Shown here piece by piece: positions 9,082 to 17,816 of a DNA stretch of 64,000 nt. A model generated the notes under the pieces. The model made no database searches. It worked only from the letters and a program-made list of their open reading frames with translations, and had not been told where the DNA came from. The stretch is from Firmicutes bacterium HGW-Firmicutes-15 (GTDB taxonomy: Bacteria; Bacillota; Syntrophomonadia; Syntrophomonadales; Syntrophomonadaceae): positions 1-64,000 of the forward strand of contig PHAA01000012.1 of the NCBI GenBank assembly GCA_002840245.1, given 5' to 3'. Position 1 is the stretch's first letter; every line of letters starts with the position of its first letter. Made by a program: the position numbers and the translations under genes.

Positions 9082-9348
9082 CTGTCCCGAGAAGCAGCAG
9101 CTGAGTTTTCATTCTTTTTGGCCATACCCACACTCCTGGGCGCTTCTGTTTTTACCTTAACCAAGTCTGGAATGGGTTTTAGCTACTATGAATGGCTGCT
9201 ATTACTGGTGGGCACTATCGTTTCCTTTGTGGTAGCACTATTAGTAATTGCATTTTTTATGAATTACCTCAGAACCAAAAAGCTTGCCCCCTTCGCCTAT
9301 TATCTGATAGCCCTAGGTATAACTATACTTTTCCTGCTCCGTTGGTAA
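9082..9348 (+). pseudogene. C-terminal fragment of undecaprenyl-diphosphatase UppP (BacA)
   Basis: The frame begins LSREAAAEFSFFLAIPTLLGAS, the conserved SRE/P-loop-like motif of UppP, and continues through two hydrophobic helices to LGITILFLLRW and a stop. UppP recycles the lipid carrier for cell-wall synthesis. The usual 260-280 residues are reduced to 88, an in-frame TAG precedes the fragment, and there is no start signal. It is therefore a 5'-deleted pseudogene. Parts of this sequence recur at 11963-12004 and 17608-17808. Confidence 0.8.
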
Positions 9349-9386
9349 TTACGTTAATAGTCCGCTAATTACTATGTAGAGTAAAC

Positions 9387-9418
9387 GTCCCCCTTGTGTC
9401 TGTTGACAAGCGGGGACA
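9387..9418. terminator. Hairpin between converging genes
   Basis: GTCCCC-CTTGT pairs with ACAAG-CGGGGAC around an 8-base loop, one base bulged. It lies between the uppP fragment and the converging glycosyltransferase, ending next to its stop, so it may terminate either direction. No long T-run is present. Confidence 0.45.
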
Positions 9419-10659
9419 TTACAGCGTAAAGTGTTCCATAATTTTTGCCCAAATACGTTGTGTTTCAAGGAATTCACGATGATGCTTTGCGACATTTCTA
9501 TGGTATTTCTCTAATTCAGCTAAGACCTTCATAAAGTCCGGCTGTCCGAAATAAGCACAGATTTTAGGCAATGTTTCGTTAAGTTTTTCCCGCATTTCTT
9601 TAATCTTTTCCTCATAAAGATCTGGCTGTGTGATATAGAGCAGTAAGGGTTTGTAACGAATCCAACCTATACAGGCCTTGTAAAAGCGAGTGGTATCTTT
9701 TCGGTATCAGCTTTAATGAACTTCAATCGGATTGGGAGAACACCTTCCAAAAGGTGATTATAGGTAGAAAACCCGTCATGGAATGTGTAGCAGGGCACGC
9801 GCAAAACTGTTCGTTCGCTCAGGCAGGTACTTAAAAAAGTATCCTCTCCTCTAGCTCCCGGTGGATTGTAAAACGGAAAAATGCGGCGAGGATCGGCCAG
9901 GTTAATACACAGATTAGCGCCTGATATAAATTTGGCATGGCTTGTTTCCTGCACATCTATAGCATCATCGCTAGTCAAAATCTTTGTATCCGCATAGGTT
10001 ACCCCGCCTTTTTCCATAACAGTTTTGACGGTTTCCCAGTTGACAATATCATTGCTGATAGCTTCAATGAAAGAACGGAAATCCGCTTCGGTCATAGTGT
10101 CGTTAAATTCCATATAGGGAATAGGCGATATATAGCCACAGTGATGTCCGTTGGTGATGTCCGCTTCAGTGATATATTTAAGATGGTTTAACAGAACATG
10201 CTGACCTCCCCAAATTACATTATCACGCGAATTGGTCACTGCTATCGGGTATTCGTCGTCATCCAGAAAAATTAGAAAATCCATATTGTGCTTTATGGCG
10301 TTATATAGGACAGCGTTACGCTTGCCAGCATACCCCTTGCCAAAAATCATGCGAGCTTCATTAATATTGATGACGTTTTCTTGAATTAAATAGTCAATTT
10401 CTTCTTTTCTAGCGATGCTTCCAATAAATTTGCTACTATCAATCTGCTCAACTAGTTCTGGGTGTACATTGGTGTAATCCGTTATTTGAGTTTTATGATA
10501 ATCAAGATCATATGCGACAAAAAGATTTAAGCTGATCCTTTTGTTTTCCACCAAACCGGATTCCATCCAGTTGTATATGTTAGTTCTCAGCACCTTTTGA
10601 AAACTCTTTCTTCCAGTCGCGAAACCAATTCCAACTTTAATGTTTTTGCCCTTCTGCAT
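9419..10659 (-). pseudogene. GT-A glycosyltransferase gene broken by one frameshift
   Basis: The ATG at 10659 follows GGGAGGG and opens a GT-A-like glycosyltransferase with a FLIFLDDDEYP metal-binding motif (about residues 124-134) and GYAGKRNAVL just before it. The continuous frame stops at 9667 after 330 residues. The next frame continues without a gap as RFYKACIGWIRYKPLLLYIT... for about 85 more residues to a stop at 9419, with a helical C-terminus. The switch point falls in an AAAA run near 9701. One missing base there would restore a protein of about 415 residues. It is therefore a recent frameshift mutation or a homopolymer sequencing error. The acceptor is unknown. Confidence 0.8.
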
Positions 10660-10951
10660 TTAATCCCTCCCTTTCAATTATTACTTTGGGGTAGTTTTAG
10701 ATTAGTATTAACACCGCTATTCCTATTTCTACAACTGGAAATACGAGCGTACCGGTAATGTTTTTCAAAATAGTTTCTAAAGTGCAACCGTTAAAGACGA
10801 TGCCTACTTGAAAACCGTTATTTACTACATCTCCGTTTTAGCGCCGTGAGCTTTAACATACTCAAAAGCGCATATTGACACAGTAAAAACGTCAGGCAGT
10901 GTGATAACTATTTTGCGGTTTTCAGTCGCTCCACTTGTGACCGGATTAATA
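10660..10951. other. Intergenic region, possible coding remnant
   Basis: The minus strand has a frame reading SGATENRKIVITLPDV...AFEYVKAHGAKTEM that ends at 10825 and looks protein-like, but it runs into the glpX 3' end and has no start signal. I could not identify the family. It may be the tail of a lost gene. Confidence 0.3.
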
Positions 10952-11920
10952 CTATTTATAGGTATCCTTAAATAAAGGCTTCTTTTCGAGAAGATGACTA
11001 GCTTCAATGAAATGTATGGTTACGGAAGTACTTCTCATCACTATCGTCTGAGTGATAGCGCGCCCCTTGGCATACCTGACTCCTTTTAGCAGAAATGAAT
11101 CCGAAATACCTGTAGCTGAAAATATTACGTCATCAGACCTAACCAGTTCGTCAATAGTAAAAAGTTGGTTGGTATCCTTGATGTTCATCTCATGGCAGCG
11201 TTTAATTTCTTCCTCATTCTCGGGACATAAGCGTGCCTGGAAATCTCCACCTAAACATTTGAGAGCAGCCGCTGTAATTACGCCTTCTGGCGCTCCCCCA
11301 ATTCCCATCATAATATCCACACCCGAATCCTCATATACAGTAGCCACTGCCGTAAATATATCACTATCACTTATTAGCCTAATACGTGCGCCTATGCTTC
11401 TAACCTCTTCAATAATCTGCTGATGTCGTTCACGATCCAATATTACCACAGTAACTTCGTGAAGGGATTTATCCAAAGCTTTGGCAACTTGACGTAAATT
11501 TTCTTTGACCGGCGCATCCAAAAAAACGCGACCTTTACATTCCGCTCCTACAGCAATTTTATCCATGTACATATCAGGGGCGTGTAGCAAAGTACCTCGT
11601 GGGGCAGAAGCCAATACGGCGATGGCGCCATAAAGGCCTTGCGCAACAATATGAGTTCCTTCCAGGGGATCAACTGCAATGTCTACCTGGGGTTGTACCC
11701 CTAATCCATCTCTTTCCCCTATATATAGCATGGCCTCGTCCAGTTTTCCCTCGCCAATTACTACCACGCCGTCAATTGAAACGGTATCAAACATTACTCG
11801 CATAGCCGTAACAGCTGCAACATCAGCAGCGTCTTTATTACCCAGCCCTACCCAATGAGCAGCTGATAACGCTGCTGCTTCCGTTACTCGAGCGAATTCA
11901 AAAGCAAGCTCTCTCTCCAA
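10952..11920 (-). CDS. glpX: Class II fructose-1,6-bisphosphatase
   Basis: This 322-residue enzyme dephosphorylates fructose-1,6-bisphosphate in gluconeogenesis. GlpX hallmarks are visible: ELAFEFARVTEAAALSA at the N-terminus, GEGKLDEAMLYIGE at about 57-70, DPLEGTHI (metal and phosphate binding) near 84, and the GIGGAPEGVITAAALKCLGG loop near 188. The length is normal. Translation starts at a TTG behind AGGAGGGG. A 42-bp copy of the uppP 3' end lies just upstream, between it and prfC. Confidence 0.95.
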   Translation of the reverse strand: MERELAFEFARVTEAAALSAAHWVGLGNKDAADVAAVTAMRVMFDTVSIDGVVVIGEGKLDEAMLYIGERDGLGVQPQVDIAVDPLEGTHIVAQGLYGAIAVLASAPRGTLLHAPDMYMDKIAVGAECKGRVFLDAPVKENLRQVAKALDKSLHEVTVVILDRERHQQIIEEVRSIGARIRLISDSDIFTAVATVYEDSGVDIMMGIGGAPEGVITAAALKCLGGDFQARLCPENEEEIKRCHEMNIKDTNQLFTIDELVRSDDVIFSATGISDSFLLKGVRYAKGRAITQTIVMRSTSVTIHFIEASHLLEKKPLFKDTYK

Positions 11921-11962
11921 AACAACCCCTCCTGTCTCAGTAAATTATTTTAACTCCTATAC

Positions 11963-12004
11963 ATAGCTATACTTTTCCTGCTCCGTTGGTAATTACGTTA
12001 ATAG
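11963..12004. repeat. 42-bp copy of the uppP 3' end
   Basis: This stretch matches 9319-9360 (the last codons and stop of the uppP fragment) at 41 of 42 positions. It sits alone between glpX and prfC. The high identity implies a recent copying event or strong gene conversion. Confidence 0.8.
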
Positions 12005-12033
12005 GGCTTTCAACTGGTGGAAAACATAGAAGT

Positions 12034-13659
12034 TTATGTTGCGTTGGACAATTCATGATGATCATCTAGCTCGTAAGCACTTGCATAAAATGTAAGATCG
12101 GCATTCTTTTCTACCAACCATCTTAGGGCAAATTCACTTTCGCAAAGAACCACGATTCGATCATCCTGGTCTGTAACACACAAACTGCTCAGGTTGCTAA
12201 GCTTACTAACTTCAATCCGATTCTCAGCAGCTACCCACCGTGCCAGTTGGTAGGGTAGACGTTGCAACCTAATATCTGCCCCGTATTCTGCTTTGAGCCG
12301 ATAGCTAAACACTTCAAATTGTAATTCCCCAACCACGCCTAAGATTAAGTCTGCTGTCCTGTCTGTGGTACGAAAAGCCTGGACAGTTCCTTCTTCAACC
12401 AATTGATTTTCTCCCTTTTGAAATTGCTTTGATTTCATCGCATTCAGATTTATCACTCGGGCAAAATGTTCGGGTGGAAATTGGGGAAGACGTTCAAACT
12501 TAAAGCTACCTTCAGCACACAGTGTATCGCCGATGCGAAAATTACCTGCATCATGTAAGCCGATAATATCACCAGGGTAGGCCTCATCCACAATATCCCG
12601 ATCTTGGGCTAGGAACTGCTGTGGTTGAGCCAGTTTTATCTTTTTTCCACTTCTCACATGGTTGACTGCCATGCCTCTTTCAAATTTACCCGAGCACACC
12701 CTTAAAAACGCAATCCGATCGCGGTGGGCCGGGTTCATGTTAGCCTGGATCTTAAATATGAATCCAGAAAAGGCTGTCTTGACGGTATCAACTGGCCCGA
12801 TGCTGCTCATGTGTGCATGGGGAGCAGGAGCTAGTTGTAAAAATTCGTCCAGAAAGGTCTGGACTCCAAATTTGCTGATGGCACTGCCAAAATAAACTGG
12901 AGTGAGTTTTCCCTGGCTGATTTTTTCTTGGTCAAATGGGTCGCCAGCAATGTCCAGAAGGGCAATATCTTCACAGAGCTTATTATAGAGCGAATCACCT
13001 ATGACATCTCGAATGGACGGATCTTCTACCCCACGTTGATCTGGATATATAAAATCCCTCTGCCCATCCTGCCGGTACATTTCAATCCGATGGTTTTGCC
13101 GGTCATAGATACCACAAAATTCATCACCCATACCAATGGGCCAATTCATTGGACAGGAACGAATCCCTAGTACTAGTTCCAACTCTTCCAATAAATCCAA
13201 AGGCTCTTTGCCGTAACGGTCCATCTTATTAATAAACGTAAAAATAGGAATGCCACGTTGGCTACAAACCTTAAATAATTTAATGGTCTGCGTTTCTACA
13301 CCCTTGGCCGCGTCAAGTAACATCACTGCACTGTCAGCTGCAGTCAAAGTGCGGTATGTGTCTTCACTAAAATCCTGATGTCCAGGTGTGTCCAGGATGT
13401 TTATGTGTTGCCCCTGGTATTTGAACTGCATGGCACTAGAGGTAACTGATATTCCACGTTCTTTTTCGATCTGCATCCAATCCGATGTGGCAAATTTTTT
13501 GGCTTTACGCGATTTCACCTCACCAGCCATACGGATGGCGCCGCCAAAAAGAAGCAGCTTCTCAGTAAGGGTAGTTTTGCCTGCATCAGGATGAGAAATA
13601 ATTGCGAAAGTACGTCGCTTTTCTACCTGCGAATGAATTTCTTCATATATTGTTGCCAT
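12034..13659 (-). CDS. prfC: Peptide chain release factor 3
   Basis: RF3 is a translational GTPase that removes RF1/RF2 from the ribosome after termination. The 541-residue product has the P-loop SHPDAGKTTL (22-31), the switch regions (KERGISVTSSAMQF, LDTPGHQDFSEDT), the guanine-specificity motif NKMD, and domains II and III to the end. The length is typical. A GAAAGGA site precedes the ATG. The C-terminal piece SLCVTDQDDRIVVL has a close relative encoded at 17157-17375 on the other strand. Confidence 0.95.
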   Translation of the reverse strand: MATIYEEIHSQVEKRRTFAIISHPDAGKTTLTEKLLLFGGAIRMAGEVKSRKAKKFATSDWMQIEKERGISVTSSAMQFKYQGQHINILDTPGHQDFSEDTYRTLTAADSAVMLLDAAKGVETQTIKLFKVCSQRGIPIFTFINKMDRYGKEPLDLLEELELVLGIRSCPMNWPIGMGDEFCGIYDRQNHRIEMYRQDGQRDFIYPDQRGVEDPSIRDVIGDSLYNKLCEDIALLDIAGDPFDQEKISQGKLTPVYFGSAISKFGVQTFLDEFLQLAPAPHAHMSSIGPVDTVKTAFSGFIFKIQANMNPAHRDRIAFLRVCSGKFERGMAVNHVRSGKKIKLAQPQQFLAQDRDIVDEAYPGDIIGLHDAGNFRIGDTLCAEGSFKFERLPQFPPEHFARVINLNAMKSKQFQKGENQLVEEGTVQAFRTTDRTADLILGVVGELQFEVFSYRLKAEYGADIRLQRLPYQLARWVAAENRIEVSKLSNLSSLCVTDQDDRIVVLCESEFALRWLVEKNADLTFYASAYELDDHHELSNAT

Positions 13660-13681
13660 GGTTAACTGTCCTTTCTCATGT

Positions 13682-13929
13682 TGTGAAGTTATAGAACACT
13701 TACAGCGAGGGAAGAATTCATAAGGCTAAAAGAGATACTGAATCCAGGCGGGGTCCTTTACTGTATGACCGAGCTCTACCATGTGGGCATAGATTTTGAA
13801 CAATGGCGCTATAAGAATGATCCTACTCATGTTTTTTTCTATCATGAAAAGGCTTTGGCATGGATCGTGACCCATATGTCGTTTAGCAAACTGGATATCA
13901 ACCAGCGCCTAATAAGACTGTCGCTATAA
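13682..13929 (+). pseudogene. Methyltransferase C-terminal fragment
   Basis: Two frames joined by a shift near 13711 read CEVIEHLQRGK then EFIRLKEILNPGGVLYCMTELY and RYKNDPTHVFFYHEKALAWI. This aligns throughout with the C-terminal half of the intact methyltransferase at 21376-22020 (CCEVIEHF..., LKPGGVLYCMTELY, YKNDPTHVFFYHKDAFEWI). The N-terminal zinc ribbon and the SAM-binding glycine loop are absent. It lies upstream of prfC, reading away from it. It is a truncated, frameshifted paralogue. Confidence 0.85.
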
Positions 13930-13956
13930 AGGCTTCCCCATTCTGCTTTATCCCCT

Positions 13957-15693
13957 TTATAAATCCTTTATCAGGTTCTCCATGTAATTAATAGACTCAA
14001 TCAGAATCCCCCTTACCTCTTGCCAACTGTTTCCTTTAATTCCCCCATATATTTTAAGCTTAGGCTCTGTACCGGAAGGTCTCAGACACATCCAGCCGTC
14101 ATTTTCTAAAATAAATTTCACTACATTTGCTTTAGGCAGTTCTATCTTTTCAACATCTTTAGAATGATTCATATAAACTCTTTGTTGGGATTTATAATCT
14201 TCAAAACATACTACCTTATTATCTGCTATAGACATTGGAGGTCTGTTTCTAAACTGCTCCATTATTACATATATTTTCTCCAAGCCTTCCTTGCCTTGAA
14301 CGGTTATAGACTTTAAATCCTCCGCAAAATATCCATATCTGTCGTATAGCTCTAGTAAGGCTTCGTAAAGAGTCATCCCCTTTGAATAATAATAGGCTGC
14401 CATTTCGCATATCAACATGGACGCAACTACTGCATCCTTATCTCTTGCATAAGTCCCAGCTAAATACCCATAGCTTTCCTCGTATCCTAATATAAATTGT
14501 CTATCCCCCGTCTCTTCAAATTCCTTGATCTTTTCCCCAATGTATTTAAATCCCGTAAGGACGTTGACCATATTAATTCCGTAATTCTCAGCTATTCTCG
14601 TTCCCAATTCACTGGTCACTATGGTTTTAACAATTACGCCGTTTTCAGGTAATCTTTTATTTTCCTTCAGTGAACTTAAAACATATTCTACTAATAGTGC
14701 TCCCGTTTGATTTCCGGTAAGGATTATGTACTCTCCAGTCTTATCTTTTACAACAGCACCAACCCTGTCACAATCTGGGTCAGTGCCAAGAATTAAATGA
14801 GCATCTATTTTCTTAGCCAAATCTATAGCCAATTCAAAAGCCTTTTTATCCTCCGGATTCGGATAAACTACAGTTGAAAATTCCGGATCCGGCAATTCCT
14901 GTTCAGGAACTACAAATACATTATTAAATCCTATTTCCCTTAAAACCCTTCTTACTGGTACATTTCCAGTACCGTGTAACGGTGTGTAGACTACTTTAAA
15001 TTCGTCCGCGACCTTTTTTACAACATCTCCCCGTAATGATTGTTTCTTTACTTCTTCTATATATTTATCATCCACAGCTTCATCTAAATAAACTAATAGT
15101 CCTTTATTTATAGCATCTTCCCTGTTTACTAACAATATATCCAGATAAGCATTAACTTTATCTATAGATTCCGTAATAGCCTGGGCTAGATTTGTAGTGA
15201 TTTGACCCCCATCCTCCCAATATACTTTATATCCGTTATATTCAGCAGGATTATGGCTGGCTGTAATAACAATTCCTGCTATGCAATTCAAATATCTGAT
15301 TGCAAATGAAAGCTGCGGAGTAGCTCTCAAATCATTAAACAAATACGCCTTTATGGCATTAGCTCCTAAGACTAAAGCAGCCTCTTCACTAAACTCCCTT
15401 GACATTCTCCTGGAATCATAGGCTATAACTACACCCCTATTTTTACCTTCTGATCCTTTACTTGCAATATAGTCTGCCAAGCCCTGAGTAGCTCTGCGAA
15501 CTGTGTATTTGTTCATTCGATTGGTCCCAGCTCCAATAATCCCCCTGAAACCTCCAGTACCAAATTCCAGATCTTTATAAAATCTTTCTTCTATTTCTCC
15601 AGTGTTATTTTGGATTTGTCTTAATTCTTCCTTTGTCTCTTCATCTATTTGCGAATTATTAAGCCAGGTAAGGTAATTATCAATATGAGACAT
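13957..15693 (-). CDS. Alpha-D-phosphohexomutase (phosphoglucomutase/phosphomannomutase)
   Basis: This 578-residue enzyme interconverts hexose 1- and 6-phosphates. The catalytic phosphoserine loop TASHNPAEYNGYKVYW is at about 139-154, the metal loop DPDCDRVG at about 305-312, the sugar-binding GYEESYG at about 411-417 and the phosphate-binding RPSGTEPKLKIY near the C-terminus. All four active-site segments are intact. Length and the GFRG(I/L)-containing N-terminus match the PgcA/YbbT group of Firmicutes. A GAGGAG site precedes the ATG. The product probably feeds UDP-glucose and exopolysaccharide synthesis. Confidence 0.93.
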   Translation of the reverse strand: MSHIDNYLTWLNNSQIDEETKEELRQIQNNTGEIEERFYKDLEFGTGGFRGIIGAGTNRMNKYTVRRATQGLADYIASKGSEGKNRGVVIAYDSRRMSREFSEEAALVLGANAIKAYLFNDLRATPQLSFAIRYLNCIAGIVITASHNPAEYNGYKVYWEDGGQITTNLAQAITESIDKVNAYLDILLVNREDAINKGLLVYLDEAVDDKYIEEVKKQSLRGDVVKKVADEFKVVYTPLHGTGNVPVRRVLREIGFNNVFVVPEQELPDPEFSTVVYPNPEDKKAFELAIDLAKKIDAHLILGTDPDCDRVGAVVKDKTGEYIILTGNQTGALLVEYVLSSLKENKRLPENGVIVKTIVTSELGTRIAENYGINMVNVLTGFKYIGEKIKEFEETGDRQFILGYEESYGYLAGTYARDKDAVVASMLICEMAAYYYSKGMTLYEALLELYDRYGYFAEDLKSITVQGKEGLEKIYVIMEQFRNRPPMSIADNKVVCFEDYKSQQRVYMNHSKDVEKIELPKANVVKFILENDGWMCLRPSGTEPKLKIYGGIKGNSWQEVRGILIESINYMENLIKDL

Positions 15694-15730
15694 GGTATCA
15701 CTCCTCTATTTATTTCAGGTATTGTCTTAA

Positions 15731-15760
15731 AAAACACCTTCCAAAAAAGAAGGTGTTTTT
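15731..15760 (-). terminator. Rho-independent terminator
   Basis: AAAACACCTT and AAGGTGTTTT enclose a 9-base loop, with T or A runs on both sides. It lies downstream of the GGDEF gene pair and upstream of the phosphohexomutase, so on the minus strand it ends the GGDEF transcript. Confidence 0.8.
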
Positions 15761-15890
15761 CAGTTTAATTATACCCAAATTCCAGAATTATACTGATGTA
15801 AATCCACTATTTTCCTTCTAAAATATATTTCGTGCACATTTAAGGCACAGGAGGTCAATATATTGCCGTCCAGCTTCATTTCACAGTTTT

Positions 15891-16559
15891 TCATAGTGAT
15901 GGCCACGTGGTTTTAATTTTATTGCTAGATATGGCTGACATTTTATTATTATAAAGATCCAGATCGGAAGCTTCAATAAAACGAACGGGGTCTATTTTCT
16001 TGTTTGTCGATGCTGTTCCTATGCTGATAGAAATCTGTCCATGGAAATGATCAAAAACAATTTGGTTGAATTTTTGGATAAAATTATTTGCTTGTAACAA
16101 GGTAATACCCGGCAAGAGCACGGCAAATTCATCACCGCCCCATCGGGCAATTGTTATCTTTGGATCAGTAAAAGTGGATTTTAGGAGGGAGGCAGTTTCC
16201 CAAAGGACCTTATCAGCATAGACATGGCCAAAAGTATCGTTTAACTCTTTAAAGCTGTCAATATCAAGAAATAATAGCGTTAATTCTCGGCTGTTCCTTG
16301 ATAATTTGTTCATTTCCAAAGCAAGTCTATGGCTGAAGTATCTTTTGTTATATAATCCGGTAGCAAAATCCGTGTTACTATCTATTAACAGCTTGCGAAG
16401 AAAAAAACCTAGGATAACTCCTATAGCCGATAGAATGAATATATTTAACTGGCAAAGCTGTATGAAGGATAAATAATTGTCCATAAACAGATACGCCACT
16501 GAAAAAGCCGTTCCGGTTAACCCTGTTACCAGTGGCAAAAACCGGTATCTCCTATACAT
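15891..16559 (-). CDS. Membrane-anchored diguanylate cyclase (222 aa)
   Basis: Two hydrophobic helices near residues 8-25 and 32-50 anchor the protein, and the rest is a GGDEF domain with an intact RWGGDEF signature at about 139-145. Metal and nucleotide residues look functional, so cyclic di-GMP synthesis is expected. The RxxD inhibition site is not apparent. It starts one base after the stop of the gene upstream (16561-16884), so the two are translationally linked. The short N-terminus leaves no room for its own sensor domain, so the upstream protein might supply one. Confidence 0.85.
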   Translation of the reverse strand: MYRRYRFLPLVTGLTGTAFSVAYLFMDNYLSFIQLCQLNIFILSAIGVILGFFLRKLLIDSNTDFATGLYNKRYFSHRLALEMNKLSRNSRELTLLFLDIDSFKELNDTFGHVYADKVLWETASLLKSTFTDPKITIARWGGDEFAVLLPGITLLQANNFIQKFNQIVFDHFHGQISISIGTASTNKKIDPVRFIEASDLDLYNNKMSAISSNKIKTTWPSL

Positions 16560-16560
16560 T

Positions 16561-16884
16561 TTAGTAACCCTTGGTTAATATTTGCCAGTTGACCGCACTT
16601 AAATCTGGATAATGTTCAGAGATGAAACCTCTTGAAAAGGAAAAATTGTTTTCCTGTAGCATTTGGTTGAATATTTTGATTCCAACCTCCAACAATAAAA
16701 CTGATGGACTGAATTCATATTTTTCGGCGATATTCTCATAAATGGCTACATCAAACATAATGAAAGGTTCTAAATTTTTGGTTACAATAAAATTGCGAAA
16801 ATGCATCTTATTTTCGACATTATAATTAGATAGAACCTGATATTTATCATCCAGGAAATAGAAATCTTTTTTTAGCAAGTCCAT
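16561..16884 (-). CDS. Uncharacterised 107-residue partner of the GGDEF protein
   Basis: I do not recognise a family. The product starts MDLLKKDFYFLDD, has no cysteines, signal peptide or membrane segment, and ends close to the start of the diguanylate cyclase with one base between the genes. The mixed alpha/beta pattern with many aromatic residues would fit a small sensory or adaptor domain. The tight coupling suggests its function is tied to the cyclase. Confidence 0.6.
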   Translation of the reverse strand: MDLLKKDFYFLDDKYQVLSNYNVENKMHFRNFIVTKNLEPFIMFDVAIYENIAEKYEFSPSVLLLEVGIKIFNQMLQENNFSFSRGFISEHYPDLSAVNWQILTKGY

Positions 16885-17156
16885 ATTGACCCCCCAGCAC
16901 GTATTAAGAATTTAAATAAGCTAAAATCATTTTTTTCAAGGGGGTGTAATAACCATCGAAATTTCTCCTCATTTTGTTTTATTATATTATAGCAGAATAA
17001 AGTATATTAATATATATTATACTCAATTATACTCAATTATATTTAATTATATATAGTTGGTTTCAAAATATCTTATTTATCAATTGTATATCTCACTTTA
17101 AATGGTTAAACTATCAAAAGGCTTGAATCAGGCTGCTAAAACGATTAACATTTTCA
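16885..17156. other. AT-rich intergenic region with short tandem repeats
   Basis: Positions 17010-17056 are nearly pure A/T and contain ATACTCAATT repeated in tandem with variants. Divergent genes lie on either side, so promoters for both are expected here. I could not assign a definite pair of -35 and -10 boxes. Confidence 0.4.
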
Positions 17157-17171
17157 TTGGGACCATCAGAG

Positions 17172-17375
17172 AAAATACATAACAATGCACATATGGGGTA
17201 TTATCCTAATTTCTTAATCAGCGCTGTAAATCCAGACGACCTGCGGGGAATTAAAAACCTCTGTGTCAAAGATCAGGATGACGGAATCGTTATTCTTATG
17301 AAAGATGAGTTTTATTTAAACAGGTTAAAAGACAAATACCCGGAAATAACATTTACGACTGCTTCGAATGAATAG
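17172..17375 (+). pseudogene. C-terminal fragment resembling RF3
   Basis: The translation ...IKNLCVKDQDDGIVILMKDEF...DKYPEITF resembles the last 50 residues of the window's own RF3 (SSLCVTDQDDRIVVLCESEF...KNADLTFYAS). The GTPase and the rest of domain III are missing and no good ribosome site precedes it. The divergence is too large for a recent copy, so it is the remnant of a second, older prfC-like gene. The downstream HTH gene follows after 18 bases. Confidence 0.6.
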
Positions 17376-17393
17376 AAAGGTGCAAGGTGAATT

Positions 17394-17585
17394 ATGTTGA
17401 ATTCAGATGACCAAATTATGACGGTAAGCCAAGTTGCTGATTACTTACAAATCAGCGAAATAACGACCTACAAGCTCATTCAGGAAGAAAAGCTCCCTGC
17501 TTTTAAAGTAGGCCGCCACTGGCGGGTCGTTAAAGCTGATTTAAAAGATTTTATTGAAAAGCAAAAAAAGGGAGAGCGTTTTTAA
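17394..17585 (+). CDS. Excisionase-type helix-turn-helix DNA-binding protein (63 aa)
   Basis: The whole protein is one MerR/excisionase-family winged helix: MTVSQVADYLQISEITTYKLI, then LPAFKVGRHWRV with the typical basic wing, then a short helix. Such proteins act as recombination directionality factors or small transcription regulators. An AGGTG site precedes the ATG. No integrase or attachment site is visible nearby, so a regulatory role or a leftover of a lost element are both possible. Confidence 0.8.
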   Translation: MLNSDDQIMTVSQVADYLQISEITTYKLIQEEKLPAFKVGRHWRVVKADLKDFIEKQKKGERF

Positions 17586-17607
17586 TCTGGTAACTGTTAT
17601 ATCATGT

Positions 17608-17808
17608 AAAACCTCCATCTTGTTCAATATTTAATATAGTAGGAATCCGCTCATTATCTATTTGTTCATTAGAGCCCAAGGGGCTAAGGCATACAAATAG
17701 CTTATTTACTCACCCTTCGCCTAATATCGGATAGCCCTAGGAATAACTATACTTTCTCTGATTCGTTGATGATTATAAATATTCGTTAATTACTGTGTCG
17801 CGTAAAAT
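17608..17808. repeat. Degenerate copy of the RNase J leader and uppP tail
   Basis: This stretch aligns in two blocks with 8938-9080 (AACCTCC, GTTCAAT, GGAATCCGCTCA, ATACAAATAGCTTAT) and with 9290-9390 (CTTCGCCTA, ATAGCCCTAGG, AACTATACTTT, CGTTAATTACT), with the roughly 210 bp between them deleted. It contains no functional gene. Confidence 0.75.
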
Positions 17809-17816
17809 GTTTGGTT

